Assembly (NCBI RefSeq): GCF_003573695.1
Contig: NC_039360.1
Location: 122,846,336 to 122,910,335 of the forward strand
Length of the DNA stretch: 64,000 nt
Origin: Papaver somniferum
Taxonomy: Eukaryota > Streptophyta > Magnoliopsida > Ranunculales > Papaveraceae
Direction of reading: 5' to 3'
The translations under genes and the position numbers were made by a program. The notes beneath the pieces were generated by a model. The model did no database searches. It saw only the letters and a list, made by a program, of their open reading frames with translations, and was not told the DNA's origin. Position 1 is the first letter of the stretch, and each line of letters starts with the position of its first letter. Below are positions 23,580 to 34,694 of the stretch, piece by piece.

Positions 23580-24091
23580 CTACATAAATGAGAATCATCA
23601 AACAGTAAACAAAGAGCCTTTGCAAAAATGATGTATCAGTTGAACACAAAGTCCCTGACCCTGGCAAGAAAGTTGTTATGAACAACCACTTCTAATCCTT
23701 GTATATTTTGGATACAGAACCATCATTTTGAAATTATCAGGAAACATATGATCAAACTGGAGCCTGAAACCACTACCACACATTTTGAACAACCAGTATC
23801 ATGCAAATGGGTCGTCTGCAAAGCACGCTCTTTGAAGAGCAAAAGACGATATGCTTCAGCAGTGGTCAGATGGTCGAAGAAAGCTTTTCAACAAAATTGA
23901 ACCCAAGGGGTTTTATTTCAATCCACACAGACAATTTTTGGCTGGTACCGCTTTTGAGCATATCCACCAGTTAATGCTATTCAACGATCAAAAACAAAAA
24001 ATTATTCATTATAGTATTATTTGGATATAAGTGATCAAAATGCAAAGAAATGACAACTGACTTAACAGTAGAAAAATAGAAGGATTTTTAC
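23580..24091 (-). other. Intron-like junction between the glycosyltransferase and TRAF-like parts
   Basis: It starts (minus strand) with a GT donor at 24091-24090 and ends with a TAG acceptor at 23581-23580, so it can be read as one 512-bp intron. Neither the missing C-terminal exons of the glycosyltransferase nor the N-terminal exon of a TRAF1 protein is recognisable. A stretch at about 23,885-23,765 stays open for about 40 codons (FDHLTTAEAYRLLLFKERAL) but matches no family that I know. Confidence 0.6.
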
Positions 24092-26785
24092 CATCTTTAT
24101 TACATAGCATTGGATCGGAAGAAGATGCATTCCCCTCAAACTCATGTACTGCAGCATCTAAAGGTTGGTATGCTGCTGTGAAAAGGATGAATTTGTGGTT
24201 TGTACTCGCTGAAACAGCTTCAAGAACTCGAAGAAACACTTGGGGGTTCTTCAAAAAACCCATGCTGCATAAACAAAAGGGTATTTTGAGATTATTGATC
24301 CGCCTACGTGTGAGTTACATAAAACCAATATATTCCAGAAAAAAATCTCCAACTAATCGATATATTCTATAAAAGGGTATATGTGAAAAACTTCATTTTC
24401 TTTTTTATTTGTATTGTATATGTGCCATAAACTTTGATTCAAAGGGAAAAATTCCAGAAGATTACCAAGTCAGAAAAAATATATGGCAGAAATTTGGAGA
24501 CTTGCCTTCCTATAGAACTTAACCCGATGAAGATGGGGATATCTGAGGCAGAAAATTTTAAGAAATTTTGCAAAGAAGCGTGAAGAGTACATAGTTCGTC
24601 TTTTGCTGGTTGATGTCTCGGAGAACCAAAATCTGAAATTCCTCTGCAATCGCTACATGAAAATTGCCATCTCATTGGAGGAAACCAAAATCCACATACT
24701 CGGACAATTTTGGGCCAATAACCTGGGGGTCGCAATCATGCAATGAGAATGGAATTATAGGAATAAAGACCATAAAGTTCGACGACTAAATGTTTGCAAT
24801 AATTTTGGCGGTTCACATGAAATAAGTTTTTTTGCAGATAACCACAAGCATTTAAAAATACATGTTGACTGAAGAATAAGAATTAAGATGGGTAATCAGC
24901 ATACCTGGGAACTCCACAACTTCCCTGCTGAACCCATACCTGCAAGTTGATAGTAGAGCAGTGTTCAGAGAAGTTAAAGAACTACATTTTTGGCATGAAG
25001 GATGAAGCTGAACTGAATCCAGAAATTAAGGTGGGGTCTTACAAAAGCAAGGGAGATTGAGGCCAATTGTGCGACATGGGAAGACCTGTTACTGGATCCT
25101 GAATTCAGTACAAATGCTACTTGTAAGTTATATGGGTAGTCTAAAATTTAAGAGATGCAGCACATATGTACCCATATTTAGTTGATCAATGGACTATTTA
25201 AGATCAGAGATACCAACCGTGAAAGGGAAATAACTTAGATTCAAATCATTTCTCCACAATCCCCATTCCTCTGTAAAAAGTGGCCACATCCAATGAATCA
25301 CATCTTTCCAACATATCTATTTTGTGTACTAGGGTGAGAAATGAATTGTATTAGATAAATCTAGAAGCTAGAAAAAAAAAGGAGATTTAGTGGTACATAA
25401 AAGACGAGTCTAATGGGTAAGAGAAAGAAACAAAAGCACAAGAAACACAAGTGCATATGATATGGTAAGCAAGCTATTTTGTTTTATGTTGAGTAATTCC
25501 TAATTTGGAAAGAAAGATGATTTACCATGTGAGGAGGAGCTTCTTGAAGATATATGTATAAGAGTGGGAACTCCTTCTTGAAGTGCCGTTCAAATGATGA
25601 AGGTGCACTGAGAAACAAAGTTTGCCATAGTGTTATCAGAAAACATAACAATTTGGTAGCTAATAGGGGCAAAAGAATAAAATGAAACCCCAACAGCTAA
25701 GCCACTACCATCCTTAAATTATCAACAAACAAACAGGAAATAGTTGAAGTTTTTCTTCAGTACCTATTGGGAACAACATATGGAGCACCAACAATGCAAC
25801 GCACATGAAATAGTTCTGCGAGGTTCCATCCTTCCTGTATTATCATTTCAATACAACAGCAAATCAATGACAATGGTGGGTCATCATTGCGAGCACAGCC
25901 GTCCACTGTATGTTGTATAGTCAAGTTTAGACATAAATACCAATGCGAAGAAATTTATCAAAATAAAATCAGCAACCAAGTTTGGGCCATCATCAAATAT
26001 TTTTTCCATTGTACTCAAGCATTGTAGTCTATGCTCTTTTCTAACAAGCTTCTTCTGCAAAGAAAACGAGCTTTGTACTTCGCACCCTGATATAATCAAA
26101 ACCCAAATAAAAGGAACATTAGAACTTACGCATCAAACTTCAAACAAATATATCTCATATTTGAAATATCTTGTACTTTTTCGACCCCATATAAGATTTT
26201 TTTACAAGAAACCCTAACAAACATGAAACAATCAAGTTTCTTTTGATACTTCAATAAATTATGCATTTACAATATGATACGCAACTTTACCTCAAAAAAA
26301 AAAAGTATAAAATAAGCAACTTAATCATTGGAAATTCAGAATTTAAATCAGACCTGAGGGATTATGATCTTGAAGAATAGAAAGTACAGGTGGTGTTGTA
26401 ATTGGATAGAAGGAGACATTTTGGTCTTCCAAGTTATCAATTAAATTCTGCAAGATAATCATCAAAGCAAAAACCCATAGTATAGTAGGGGTTGATTTTA
26501 TCCAATTTTTTTCTTTCTATTACTTGCAATTTGACAAAACAGAAAAATGGGTACTGGAAAAATCAACCTGGTGAGCTGAATGAGTGATCAAAATCACATG
26601 ATAATGGGGTTGATCAGAAGCAAAAGCTGCTGCAATGGCCTGTAAGAACAAATTCAATATCAAACGTTCGTTAATGGAAAGAGACACACAGAGAGAAGAG
26701 AGGGAGAGAATACAGCGATGGGGTAGACGTCGCCTTTGGTTCCAAAAGCCATGAACACTGCTCTAGGTCTCTGGTTACGCTCCAT
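24092..26785 (-). pseudogene. Sterol-glucosyltransferase-like UDP-glycosyltransferase, N-terminal 372 residues only
   Basis: Minus-strand exons 26785-26714, 26639-26568, 26447-26354, 26086-25941, 25834-25764, 25607-25526, 25316-25218, 25098-25043, 24939-24905, 24722-24506 and 24264-24092 join without any stop into 372 codons plus one base. The protein begins MERNQRPRAVFMAFGTKGDV, the glycine-containing loop of UGT80-like sterol 3-beta-glucosyltransferases, and continues with ITHSAHQ, EGWNLAE, IHWMWPLFTEEWG, GLP-HNWP and PIFIGLSSIGS. The last GT-B half, which binds the UDP-sugar (GGSG-type motif), is absent, so this part alone should not be catalytic. Intron 10 begins with GC (AAGGCAAGT); using it restores the family sequence SSIGSMGF. 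The reading frame is intact, so it may still be transcribed, perhaps fused to the TRAF-like exons. It is labelled a pseudogene because of the missing domain. Confidence 0.8.
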
Positions 26786-27145
26786 TTCGCACCTAACAAT
26801 TAAACTGGGGAAGCCAAAATAGATTTCATAATCCAGCTATTCAGAGGAAACCTATATTACTGAGGCAGGAGTGGGGGAGAATTTGGGGCTGACAAGTTAT
26901 GAAGTAGTAACATAAGGAACCCCTTATCCAACTATTTTTCGTAATGACCAATATATCCTCCATTAACTAAATTTTATTATGATTAGAGACTAAATTAGCT
27001 TAATTATTTGATTTGTATTTTGAAAATCAAAATTCTTTTATTTTTCTATTTTAGAAGAAGGAGAAACTTTTTGTTTCTTTTTTTTAAACCTTAGAAGAAT
27101 ATGATGAAACATATCGTGAAAATAATCAGGAATGAAAACTTCGTA
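26786..27145. other. Promoter region of the glycosyltransferase-like gene
   Basis: AT-rich upstream sequence. No clear TATA box in the expected place on the minus strand was identified. It ends at the TA target dinucleotide (27144-27145) of the adjoining pogo-like element. Confidence 0.45.
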
Positions 27146-28028
27146 CAATCAAACCTCGATAAATGAATGCCATTGGGACAAAAAAAAATATTCGTTTAGC
27201 GGGATTATTTATTTATTTAGACGGTATTTTCTTAATTAAAAAGTTAAAATGTATAAGAGAAGATGTACAAATTTACCTAGAGTCGAAAAATGAATATTTA
27301 TTTATTTAGACGGTATTTTCTTAATTAAGAAGTTAAAATGTACTGTATAAGAGAATTACCTATTGGGTATTGGTCAAAATTCTTATCAATAATTCAATGG
27401 TCATAGAAGAAAGGTGACCCAAGATTAATTGGTGTCATTTTTAATTTAGGTTATAAAAATGTGATGGACGTCGAACATCTATTAAACTATCCTAACGAAA
27501 ATGATGCAATTATATATTGAATCTCCAACAGACGAAGAAATTATAGAGCCAGTGATATATGATGAGAATGATCCTGAACCAGATGATAGTAGCATCGTAC
27601 CTAATATGTCATTCAAATGCCTTTCAAGCGATGATCACCATAAAAATTACTTGTTACAACATGAGCAAAATATTCCAGAAATTATGAAAGCATTACATAA
27701 GATTAAGGTTGCGGTGCATTTTGGTTTGAGTGGAAGAAAAAAACAATCAACCATAGATGAAGAATTAACTTCACATTTTGGTTTATTTCCATATATATTT
27801 TTATGTAAAATTTACTAATTATGTATATTGATTTATTCTCATATATATATTTTTAGTGATTATTCGTTTATATTTCTATAGGGCCTTTAAGGATTCAATT
27901 TTTTTTATTCATTAATGCATTAAGCGAGGTTATTCATTTATCTCCTTGGCCAAAGTCGGGACTGGAAAGAATTATTCATTTGGCGAGGTTATTCATTTAT
28001 CGAACATTCGTTTATCGAGGTTCGGCTG
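27146..28028. mobile_element. pogo/Tigger-like Tc1-mariner element, 883 bp, internally deleted
   Basis: The left end CAATCAAACCTCGATAAATG (27146 on) and right end CGTTTATCGAGGTTCGGCTG (ending 28028) form terminal inverted repeats sharing AACCTCGATAAAYGAATG. Both are flanked by TA (27144-27145, 28029-28030), the Tc1/mariner target. The sub-terminal region also repeats the TATTCATTTAT word. A ~54-bp unit with TTTAGACGGTATTTTCTTAA occurs twice (about 27,209-27,262 and 27,297-27,352). Internally it retains only a short coding remnant. Confidence 0.8.
27501..27818 (+). pseudogene. Remnant of a Tigger/pogo transposase C-terminus
   Basis: A 105-codon open frame inside the pogo-like element has an acidic stretch (PTDEEIIEPV, DENDPEPDD) followed by LLQHEQNIPEIMKALHKIK and GRKKQSTIDEELT. 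This acidic region plus helical tail resembles the C-terminal end of plant CENP-B/Tigger-type DDE transposases as I remember them. The helix-turn-helix and DDE catalytic domains are missing. The assignment rests on the element context more than on the sequence. Confidence 0.5.
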
Positions 28029-28030
28029 TA

Positions 28031-29633
28031 GTTGACTCCATTACCATACAATTTTGTTGATTCTAATACGTTAAATAACGTTAAAATATGGGTTATTTTT
28101 TGTGTTACGGCCGAGAAATAATGCAGATCCAGCCGTAAATATCAATTACAATTAAGAAAAATACCACATTCGAGCAGTAAGTGAGGATTATCAGTTAGGA
28201 ACTTAAGAACACCCAATTATAAGCTACAATTACTGCTGGGAAAAGAAGAACTCCATGCCGTAAAAACATTCCAGAATCACATGTGTTTTCATAGGCTAGG
28301 TTCATTAGTTTGAAAGGCAACTTTCCTAACTGTAACTGTGTATGTGGTTTGAAATTTTAGAGTTTGGACATACGCACTACGACTTAAATTGTAAAAATCC
28401 TTTCATTCATTAAACCACATTACAACATATTAAATACTTACTTGAGCCACATTACAAATTTGGATTTAATATTCCCTACGATTTATGAAGAAGTCCTTGA
28501 TGATGGCGAAACGAGCTTCGTCGTTGAAAGATGAACCTTTTCATTTTCTCCATTTGTTCCTAACTTGAGCTACGACTTCAACATCAGTTTCACCTCTAAG
28601 ACGAAGTTGATTGCAAATATGAAGTAAAGTCATACATTATTCAACTTCTTAGCGTATTTTTCCAAATCAAATAAACAAATCAACTCCATCATGCTTATTA
28701 GTGTTACTAGTGTCACTACAAAAGTTTTTATAATGTTTTTTCAATAACTAACACTCACTAAACCACATTGTTTTTGTTCTTATCCCCTCTTTGGATAGCA
28801 TAATACATTTCTGAATAAATTACATTGAGATTATAAGGGTTTGGGTGGAGATTATTGATGTAGAGTCGGTGATTTTGATTTGGGATGGTGGATATATGGA
28901 GGTGAACTTATTTTCCATATAAATAAATGGTGAAACTATTATGTTTTTCTTCAAAGACTACCCAATTAGTCTTCTAACAGATCTAATTTTCAAAAACTAG
29001 CCAATAAGATGTTTTATTAATAGAAATTCAAGTACTTACGACTAGGAAATGGCTATGTCGACCTAGTCATAAGTAAGAATAAACTTGTTCTGCTTTGGTT
29101 AACATTTTTATGTCTATGAGTCCAAGTCGAAAATTTGACAGTTCTGAGTTACACCATAATTACGGCTACAGTTCCTAATTGTAGCCGGGTGCTTACCGCT
29201 GTAAAAAAGTGTTCAATTTTTTTTGGGCTTTACAAAGGAATTTACGTATCCGAAATCATGGCTAGGTATCCCAACTGTAATGCAAATTTACGGTTAGAAA
29301 TTCTAGACATACAAATATATCAATTATTTTGGGTAAATCAGAGGTTCTAACGACTAGAATTCCTAACCATAAACATATCTTACGGTTTGGAATTTATAAA
29401 CGATATTATGGGTGAGTTTTTAGCTAAGCGTTTATAGATAGTTGTGTCTAGGTTTTGAGAATTATCGACCTAGACGTAAGTATCCATGAGTTTCCAGCAT
29501 GTAATTTTATCATTGTACTTAGTATTAGACAAATGAAAACACTAAAATTCATTCATGCACGCTAAGTTAATGTGGATAACTGAAAACAAATTGCAATCTA
29601 CCCGTCCAGATCCATTACCAAATAATAGACAAA
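28031..29633. other. Degenerate repeat-like region with short TTACGGC / CCTAGACGTA words
   Basis: No gene is recognised. Recurrent words (TTACGGCTACAG, CAGCCGTAAAT, TTACGGTTAG, CGACCTAGACGTAAG, TCGACCTAGTCATAAG) occur at 28,100-28,250 and 29,020-29,490 in both orientations, as in the interior of the element at 61,417-62,838. On the minus strand near 28,500-28,640 a stretch reads LRLRGETDVEVVAQVRNKWRK, resembling proteins linked to Harbinger-type elements. No terminal repeats were found. Confidence 0.45.
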
Positions 29634-29638
29634 GTTTT
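29634..29638. repeat. 5-bp target duplication (GTTTT) left of the solo LTR
   Basis: GTTTT here and at 32076-32080 directly abut the TG and CA ends of the LTR. Confidence 0.85.
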
Positions 29639-32075
29639 TGAAAAAGCGGGGGTCTAACAACACCACCCAATATTTTGCTTAGCAGTCTGTATGGACAAAC
29701 TCAAATATACTTTTAAGAGAATCAACAAGACTCAATCAACTAAAAGTATATCAACGAGTTTATATATCTCTCTTTATTTGATTTCCTCAAACAGAAACTG
29801 CAAGTACTAATCAAATCCAAGGAATAACTTGGATGGTACCAAAGACCAATATCCAAGTGTCAACCAATATCAATCAACAACTGTTAGGTCGGATTCTCTA
29901 ATTGATTGATCTAACACACAACCTGTATTATTTCAATTATAAAGATAAAACAATATAATGCGGAAATTGAAATGACACAGACACCATAAATTTTGTTAAC
30001 GAGGAAACCGCAAATGCAGAAAAACCCCGGGACCTAGTCCAGATTGAACACACATTGTATTAAGCCGCTACAGACACTAGCCTACTTCAAGCTAACTTCG
30101 GACTGGACTGTAGTTGAACCCCAATCAGTCTCCCATTGATCCAAGGTACAGTTGTACTCCCTATGCCTCTGATCCCAGCAGGATACTGCGCACTTGATTC
30201 CGTTAGCTGATCTCACCCACAACTAAGAGTTGCTATGACCCAAAATCGCAGGCTTTGACAATAAACAAATCTGTCTCACACAGACAATTCTATCAAAGGA
30301 TCAATCTGTCTCCCACAGAAAAACCCTAAAGTTTTTGTTCCGTCTTTTGATAATAATCAAGGTGAATAGGAACCAATTGATAATCCGGTCTTATATTCCC
30401 GAAGAACAGCCTAGATTAATCAATCATCTCACAACAATCTTAATCGTATGGTAGCGAAACAAGATGTTGTGGAATCACAAACAATGAGACGAAGATGTTT
30501 GTGATTACTTTTTATATCTTGCCTATCAGAGATATCAAACCTCAATCCAATCAATCTGATTGTACTCGTACGATAGAAGATGCAAGATCAGATCACACAA
30601 CTACGATAAAAGTAGTATCGGTCTGGCTTCACAATCCGAATGAAGTCTTTAAGTAGTTAACCTGGTTTTAGAAGAAGAAAACCAAAGGTTAAAGGAGAAC
30701 CGACTCTAGTACGCAAACTAGTATCACACGTAAGGTGTGGGGATTAGTTTTGCACAATACTAGATGTCTCCCTTATATAGTCTTTCAAATCAGGGTTTTT
30801 CCTTGGTAACAAAATAATCAATATTCACCGTTAGATGAAAACCTTATTTAGATTCAAGCTAATATTTTTCAACCGTTAGATCGAAAACTTAGCTTGTTAT
30901 ACACAAATGAGCTGCACGCTTCTAGGTTTGTTAACTGTACCCAAAAATGTACATTGTTGGTTCAACAATAGTTAACCAAAAGGTTAGCCATATGAGCATT
31001 TCATATCAACCATGTTCTTCTTCACCATAACTAGTTCAAATGACTCAAATGAACTAGTTAGAAAGTTGTTCAATTGCAAGGAAATCTTATGTAACTACAC
31101 ACGACACAATTGAAGCAAAGATGATTTGATTCACTTGAAGCGGTTCATGAGCTTTTATAGCCACGGTTTGCAAACTGCATTCCTTAGTGTTTTTAAAGTT
31201 TAAGTTCAGAAATAATCTTCAGATATATAACCTTCTTAAGTTCGCACACTAGGTTCGCGGACTTAAGAAACCGGACAGAGTTTACAAACTCCAGTAGAAA
31301 TTCTCGGGATGAGAATTTCGTCGGTTCGTGGACTGGGTTCGCGGACTTAGATCATGCAAGTAGTTTGTCAACTCCAGCAGAAATTCTCGGATTTGAGAAC
31401 TTCGGCAGTTCGCGGACTGAGTTCGCGGACTTGGAAACAAGCCATTCTTCCGGTTTCTCTTGATCAACAAAGTTCGGAAACTTTGGTTCAAGGAGTAGGA
31501 CTTATACATAAATGTGTTTCCACAACAATGCTTATGTCCATCATTCGTTATGTAATCTAAACTCTCATTTCAATCATTGAAACATTCTTAGAGGACGTTA
31601 TATAGTTGTTACATCATTTCTCGTCAAATTGATCGAAACATATCATGACTTTCGTCACTAGGTAAAGATAAACTTGGTCGAAGCGAAAAGCTTACCAACA
31701 CATATTTCGAGATATAGATAGGCGAGGTATACTCGGCTCGAAATACCAAATGTGTATAATCTAACTATATATATATATATAGCATACGACTTTTTGTCTC
31801 AAGAAGTAGGAGATAGAATAGATAGACTTTTGAGTGATAGATAAGTTCAAGTCTTCACATACCTTTTTGTCGAGAAGTTCCACCGGTTCCTTGAGTAGTT
31901 CTTTTACTTGTATGATGAATCTCCATGAAGTCCTTGAGCTCAACTACACTTTCTATCCTAGCCCGAGACTTAGCTATAATAGACTAGAAATCAAGACTTA
32001 TAGTTTTGATCACTAACATTGACAAACATGCTTGAGATAGAAACGCATGCGAGTTCGACCGAGCAATTCCTCGCA
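29639..32075 (-). mobile_element. Solo LTR, 2.44 kb, with perfect target duplication
   Basis: The unit starts TGAAAAAGCGGGGGTCTAAC and ends GCAATTCCTCGCA, giving TG...CA ends, and is flanked by GTTTT on both sides. No internal region, second LTR, PBS or pol is present, so it is best read as a solo LTR produced by LTR-LTR recombination. The minus-strand reading (TGCGAGGAATTGCTCGGTCG...) resembles the start of the older LTR at 32,246, so minus is the likelier sense. Inside, a ~65-bp unit with TCCAG-AGAAATTCTCGG and GGGTTCGCGGACTTAG occurs twice (31,285-31,350 and 31,370-31,435). Probably from a Copia element. Confidence 0.82.
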
Positions 32076-32080
32076 GTTTT
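32076..32080. repeat. 5-bp target duplication (GTTTT) right of the solo LTR
   Basis: Matches 29634-29638 exactly. Confidence 0.85.
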
Positions 32081-32245
32081 AGATAATAAAAATTCAAAAC
32101 ACTAAATATCCATAACCAAACACCACTACAACTCCATAAGTCATTCAAATCCTCATATGATGCCTCACCCGATCCTGATGCCTCTTTTGAATCATTATCC
32201 TCTTCTACAACCTCTTCTATAACTTGAGATCGACCTCGATCACGT
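32081..32245. other. Flank of the solo LTR with a short open minus-strand stretch
   Basis: On the minus strand the sequence reads QVIEEVVEEDNDSKEASGSG then EASYEDLNDL, an acidic tail like those of plant transposases, which suggests that the solo LTR landed in an older DNA element. Too short to identify. Confidence 0.35.
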
Positions 32246-32896
32246 CAGTTAGAGCATAGCTCGGTTGAACTTACCAAGCGTTCGTATGCCAATTTTGGTT
32301 GTCATGTTTTAGTATCAAAACTCATCTAGAGTCGCTTGATTAAATACTAGAGTCAACTTCGTTTAGGTTAGACTAGAAAGTTTAGGAATGTTGAGACGTA
32401 CAAGTATTACTCTGAAGACCTGAATAATGAGAAGACGTAACGACTACAACGAGGACATCATCCTCCCACTCGAGGTTAGTAATACTGACTTGACTTTTTT
32501 CCATTCCTAATGTATCTTTCAAGTCATATAATATTGAAAACATAACATGTGAAGCTGTATATATTTAATACTCTAGTGGTTAGACTTGGTCATATCATTA
32601 TGATCAAAGTGTCAAGGAACTTATTGAATTACGAAGTATAGATGCTTATCTTTTGGAACTTCGTAAATATGATATCAACATAATCTTTGTATTTAGTTAC
32701 TTGATTATGTGTAAGCTATAGGTATGATTTCACCATAGGAAACAATGTTTTATAACATTTGTTTAAAGGAAGTACATATATGAACTTGTTTCATAATTGA
32801 AAGGAAATCATGATTGGTCAGGTTCTTTATTGAATATCTTTTGAATGACCATTATAAGATGACAAGGTAGAACCTATCTTAACTTGTTAAGATTTG

Positions 32897-33215
32897 AGGT
32901 ATGACCGGTCACAAGCTACTTTGTGAAGCATGGTGTAACCAGTCACAAGCTGCATTGGGAAGTTAATTGGTCTCAAGTTACTTTTTGGAAGTATGGTGTA
33001 ACCGATCACAAGCTAATTTCGGAAGTTAGTCGTAATCGGTCACAAGTTTCTCTGGGCACCAAGGTATAACCAACCACAAGCTAACTTGGGAAGTAAGGTG
33101 TAACCGATCACAAGCTACCTCTGGGAAGCAAGGTGTAACCGGTCACAACCTAGTTTGGGAAGGATGGTATAACCGATCACAACTTACATTGTGAGTTTGG
33201 TATAACCGATCCCAA
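32897..33215. repeat. Minisatellite, ~40-bp units (GGTGTAACCGGTCACAAGC)
   Basis: About eight diverged head-to-tail units carry GTGTAACCGATCACAAGCTA followed by CTTGGGAAG-type spacers. It lies within the old LTR. Such arrays arise by slippage or unequal exchange; no function is evident. Confidence 0.85.
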
Positions 33216-33439
33216 GGAGCAAAACCGAGTTTCCAATATTCACACATCTCTTTATGTTTTGTGTGAAGCTTGGAATTAGGGTTTGCTGAGAAACTTCTAG
33301 ATGTCGACATATTTGAATATGTACATAACTCTTATCATTAATTGTTCAAAGATATTCCTTGATACTCAAGGTGATCCCATACCGAAAAATTGAAAAGCAT
33401 TTAATTACGATTTTCATAATATATGTTTTAATTACCAGT

Positions 33440-33924
33440 TGTTTGCCCAGAAATATTTCCGGGCACTAAACACGATGATTTTGGTGTTGTTAATGGAAAC
33501 AGGGTTAAAAACATGAAACCAGAATAAAGAAATGAGACGCAGAGTTTACGTGGTTCGACATGGTTTGCCTACATCCACGGGTGAATTCCCATTGGGAGTG
33601 ATGTTTTATTGATCTTTAGGATTACAATGGATTTCCAATAACTTTTTTTTGTATTAGCTTGCCTTCCTCCTTATTCTCTACCAGGGTGCCCCTATTTATA
33701 CAATTCTGAACTAGGCACTTACTCTCATTATGAGGTAAACATATATTGTATTTATTTCCCCCGGAATTAATTTTCCATGAAACCTCCCTTGCATTTCTTC
33801 TGGCATTAATCCGCATGAAACCTCCATTGCATGCCTCCTGGCATTAATCTGCATGAAACCGCCCTCGCATGCCTCCTTGTATTGATTTGCAGGCCTCCCG
33901 TGTATTTTATACACGGTACAAACA
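33440..33924 (-). repeat. 3' LTR of the non-autonomous element
   Basis: 485 bp, TG...CA, matching 34695-35180 with scattered single-base differences (for example CCGGGCAC versus TCGGGTAC) and a few one- or two-base gaps. The near identity indicates a fairly recent insertion compared with its surroundings. Confidence 0.9.
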
Positions 33925-34694
33925 TCACCCCTCTTAACCTCCAACTTGTTGGGGGTTAAGAATTTTATTTTTCCTTCGCATCGATCGCCGATGACGTAAC
34001 TCGCCAGTCGCCCCCAAGCGTGAGTAGAGACATTATAAAGACGCCCCCAATTGTGATAACCTGCAATAAAATTTGCTCACGTGCTAGGCGAGACTTTTTG
34101 CCACGTGGTGGACTTGATTATGCTCGAGAGCTAGTCGAGTCTTCAGTAGAGTGTAGTGTGCTTGCAGCTGGGGCAAGGCGTTTTACTCGCAACGTAACAA
34201 GGCTATAGCGCTCGCTGCTCATGCAGGCTGTATGTATTGCTTGTGTTGAGTATGAGTATTTGGACCAATATCGGGCATTGGGCTCGTGGTTGAGATGAGA
34301 CTTTATGCTTGCCAAGGTGCAAGTCTTTATACTCGGGTTCAAGACGAGATTTTATGCTTGCGATAAAAGCAAGACTTATGTGCTCACGTGCAAGGTGAGA
34401 CTTTAGGTGCTTGCGATGTGATGCGAGGCTAAATAATGAAGAGTCTAAGCAATGCTCATCTCAAACTTGGTCATGTCGCCATCCACGAACCTCAAACTCG
34501 ATCATGTCGCTATCCACGAACCTCGAACTCGATCACGTTGTTTCTCTAAGTGCGCATAAAAGTTTCTCGAACACATAAATTTTTGCTTTCATGTTCTTCG
34601 CTGATTTTTCATGGAATTTCGTGCAGATTTCTTCCGCACCTCTCTCAATGATAAAACACGATTCTTTCACTCGAATCCTCTTAGTCGGCGCTAA

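Noticed and set aside
24092..26785. Calling this a complete sterol glucosyltransferase gene
   Set aside because: The exon chain is clean, but the GT-B C-terminal half with the sugar-nucleotide site is not present in 23,580-24,091 or beyond; the next exons belong to a TRAF-like gene.
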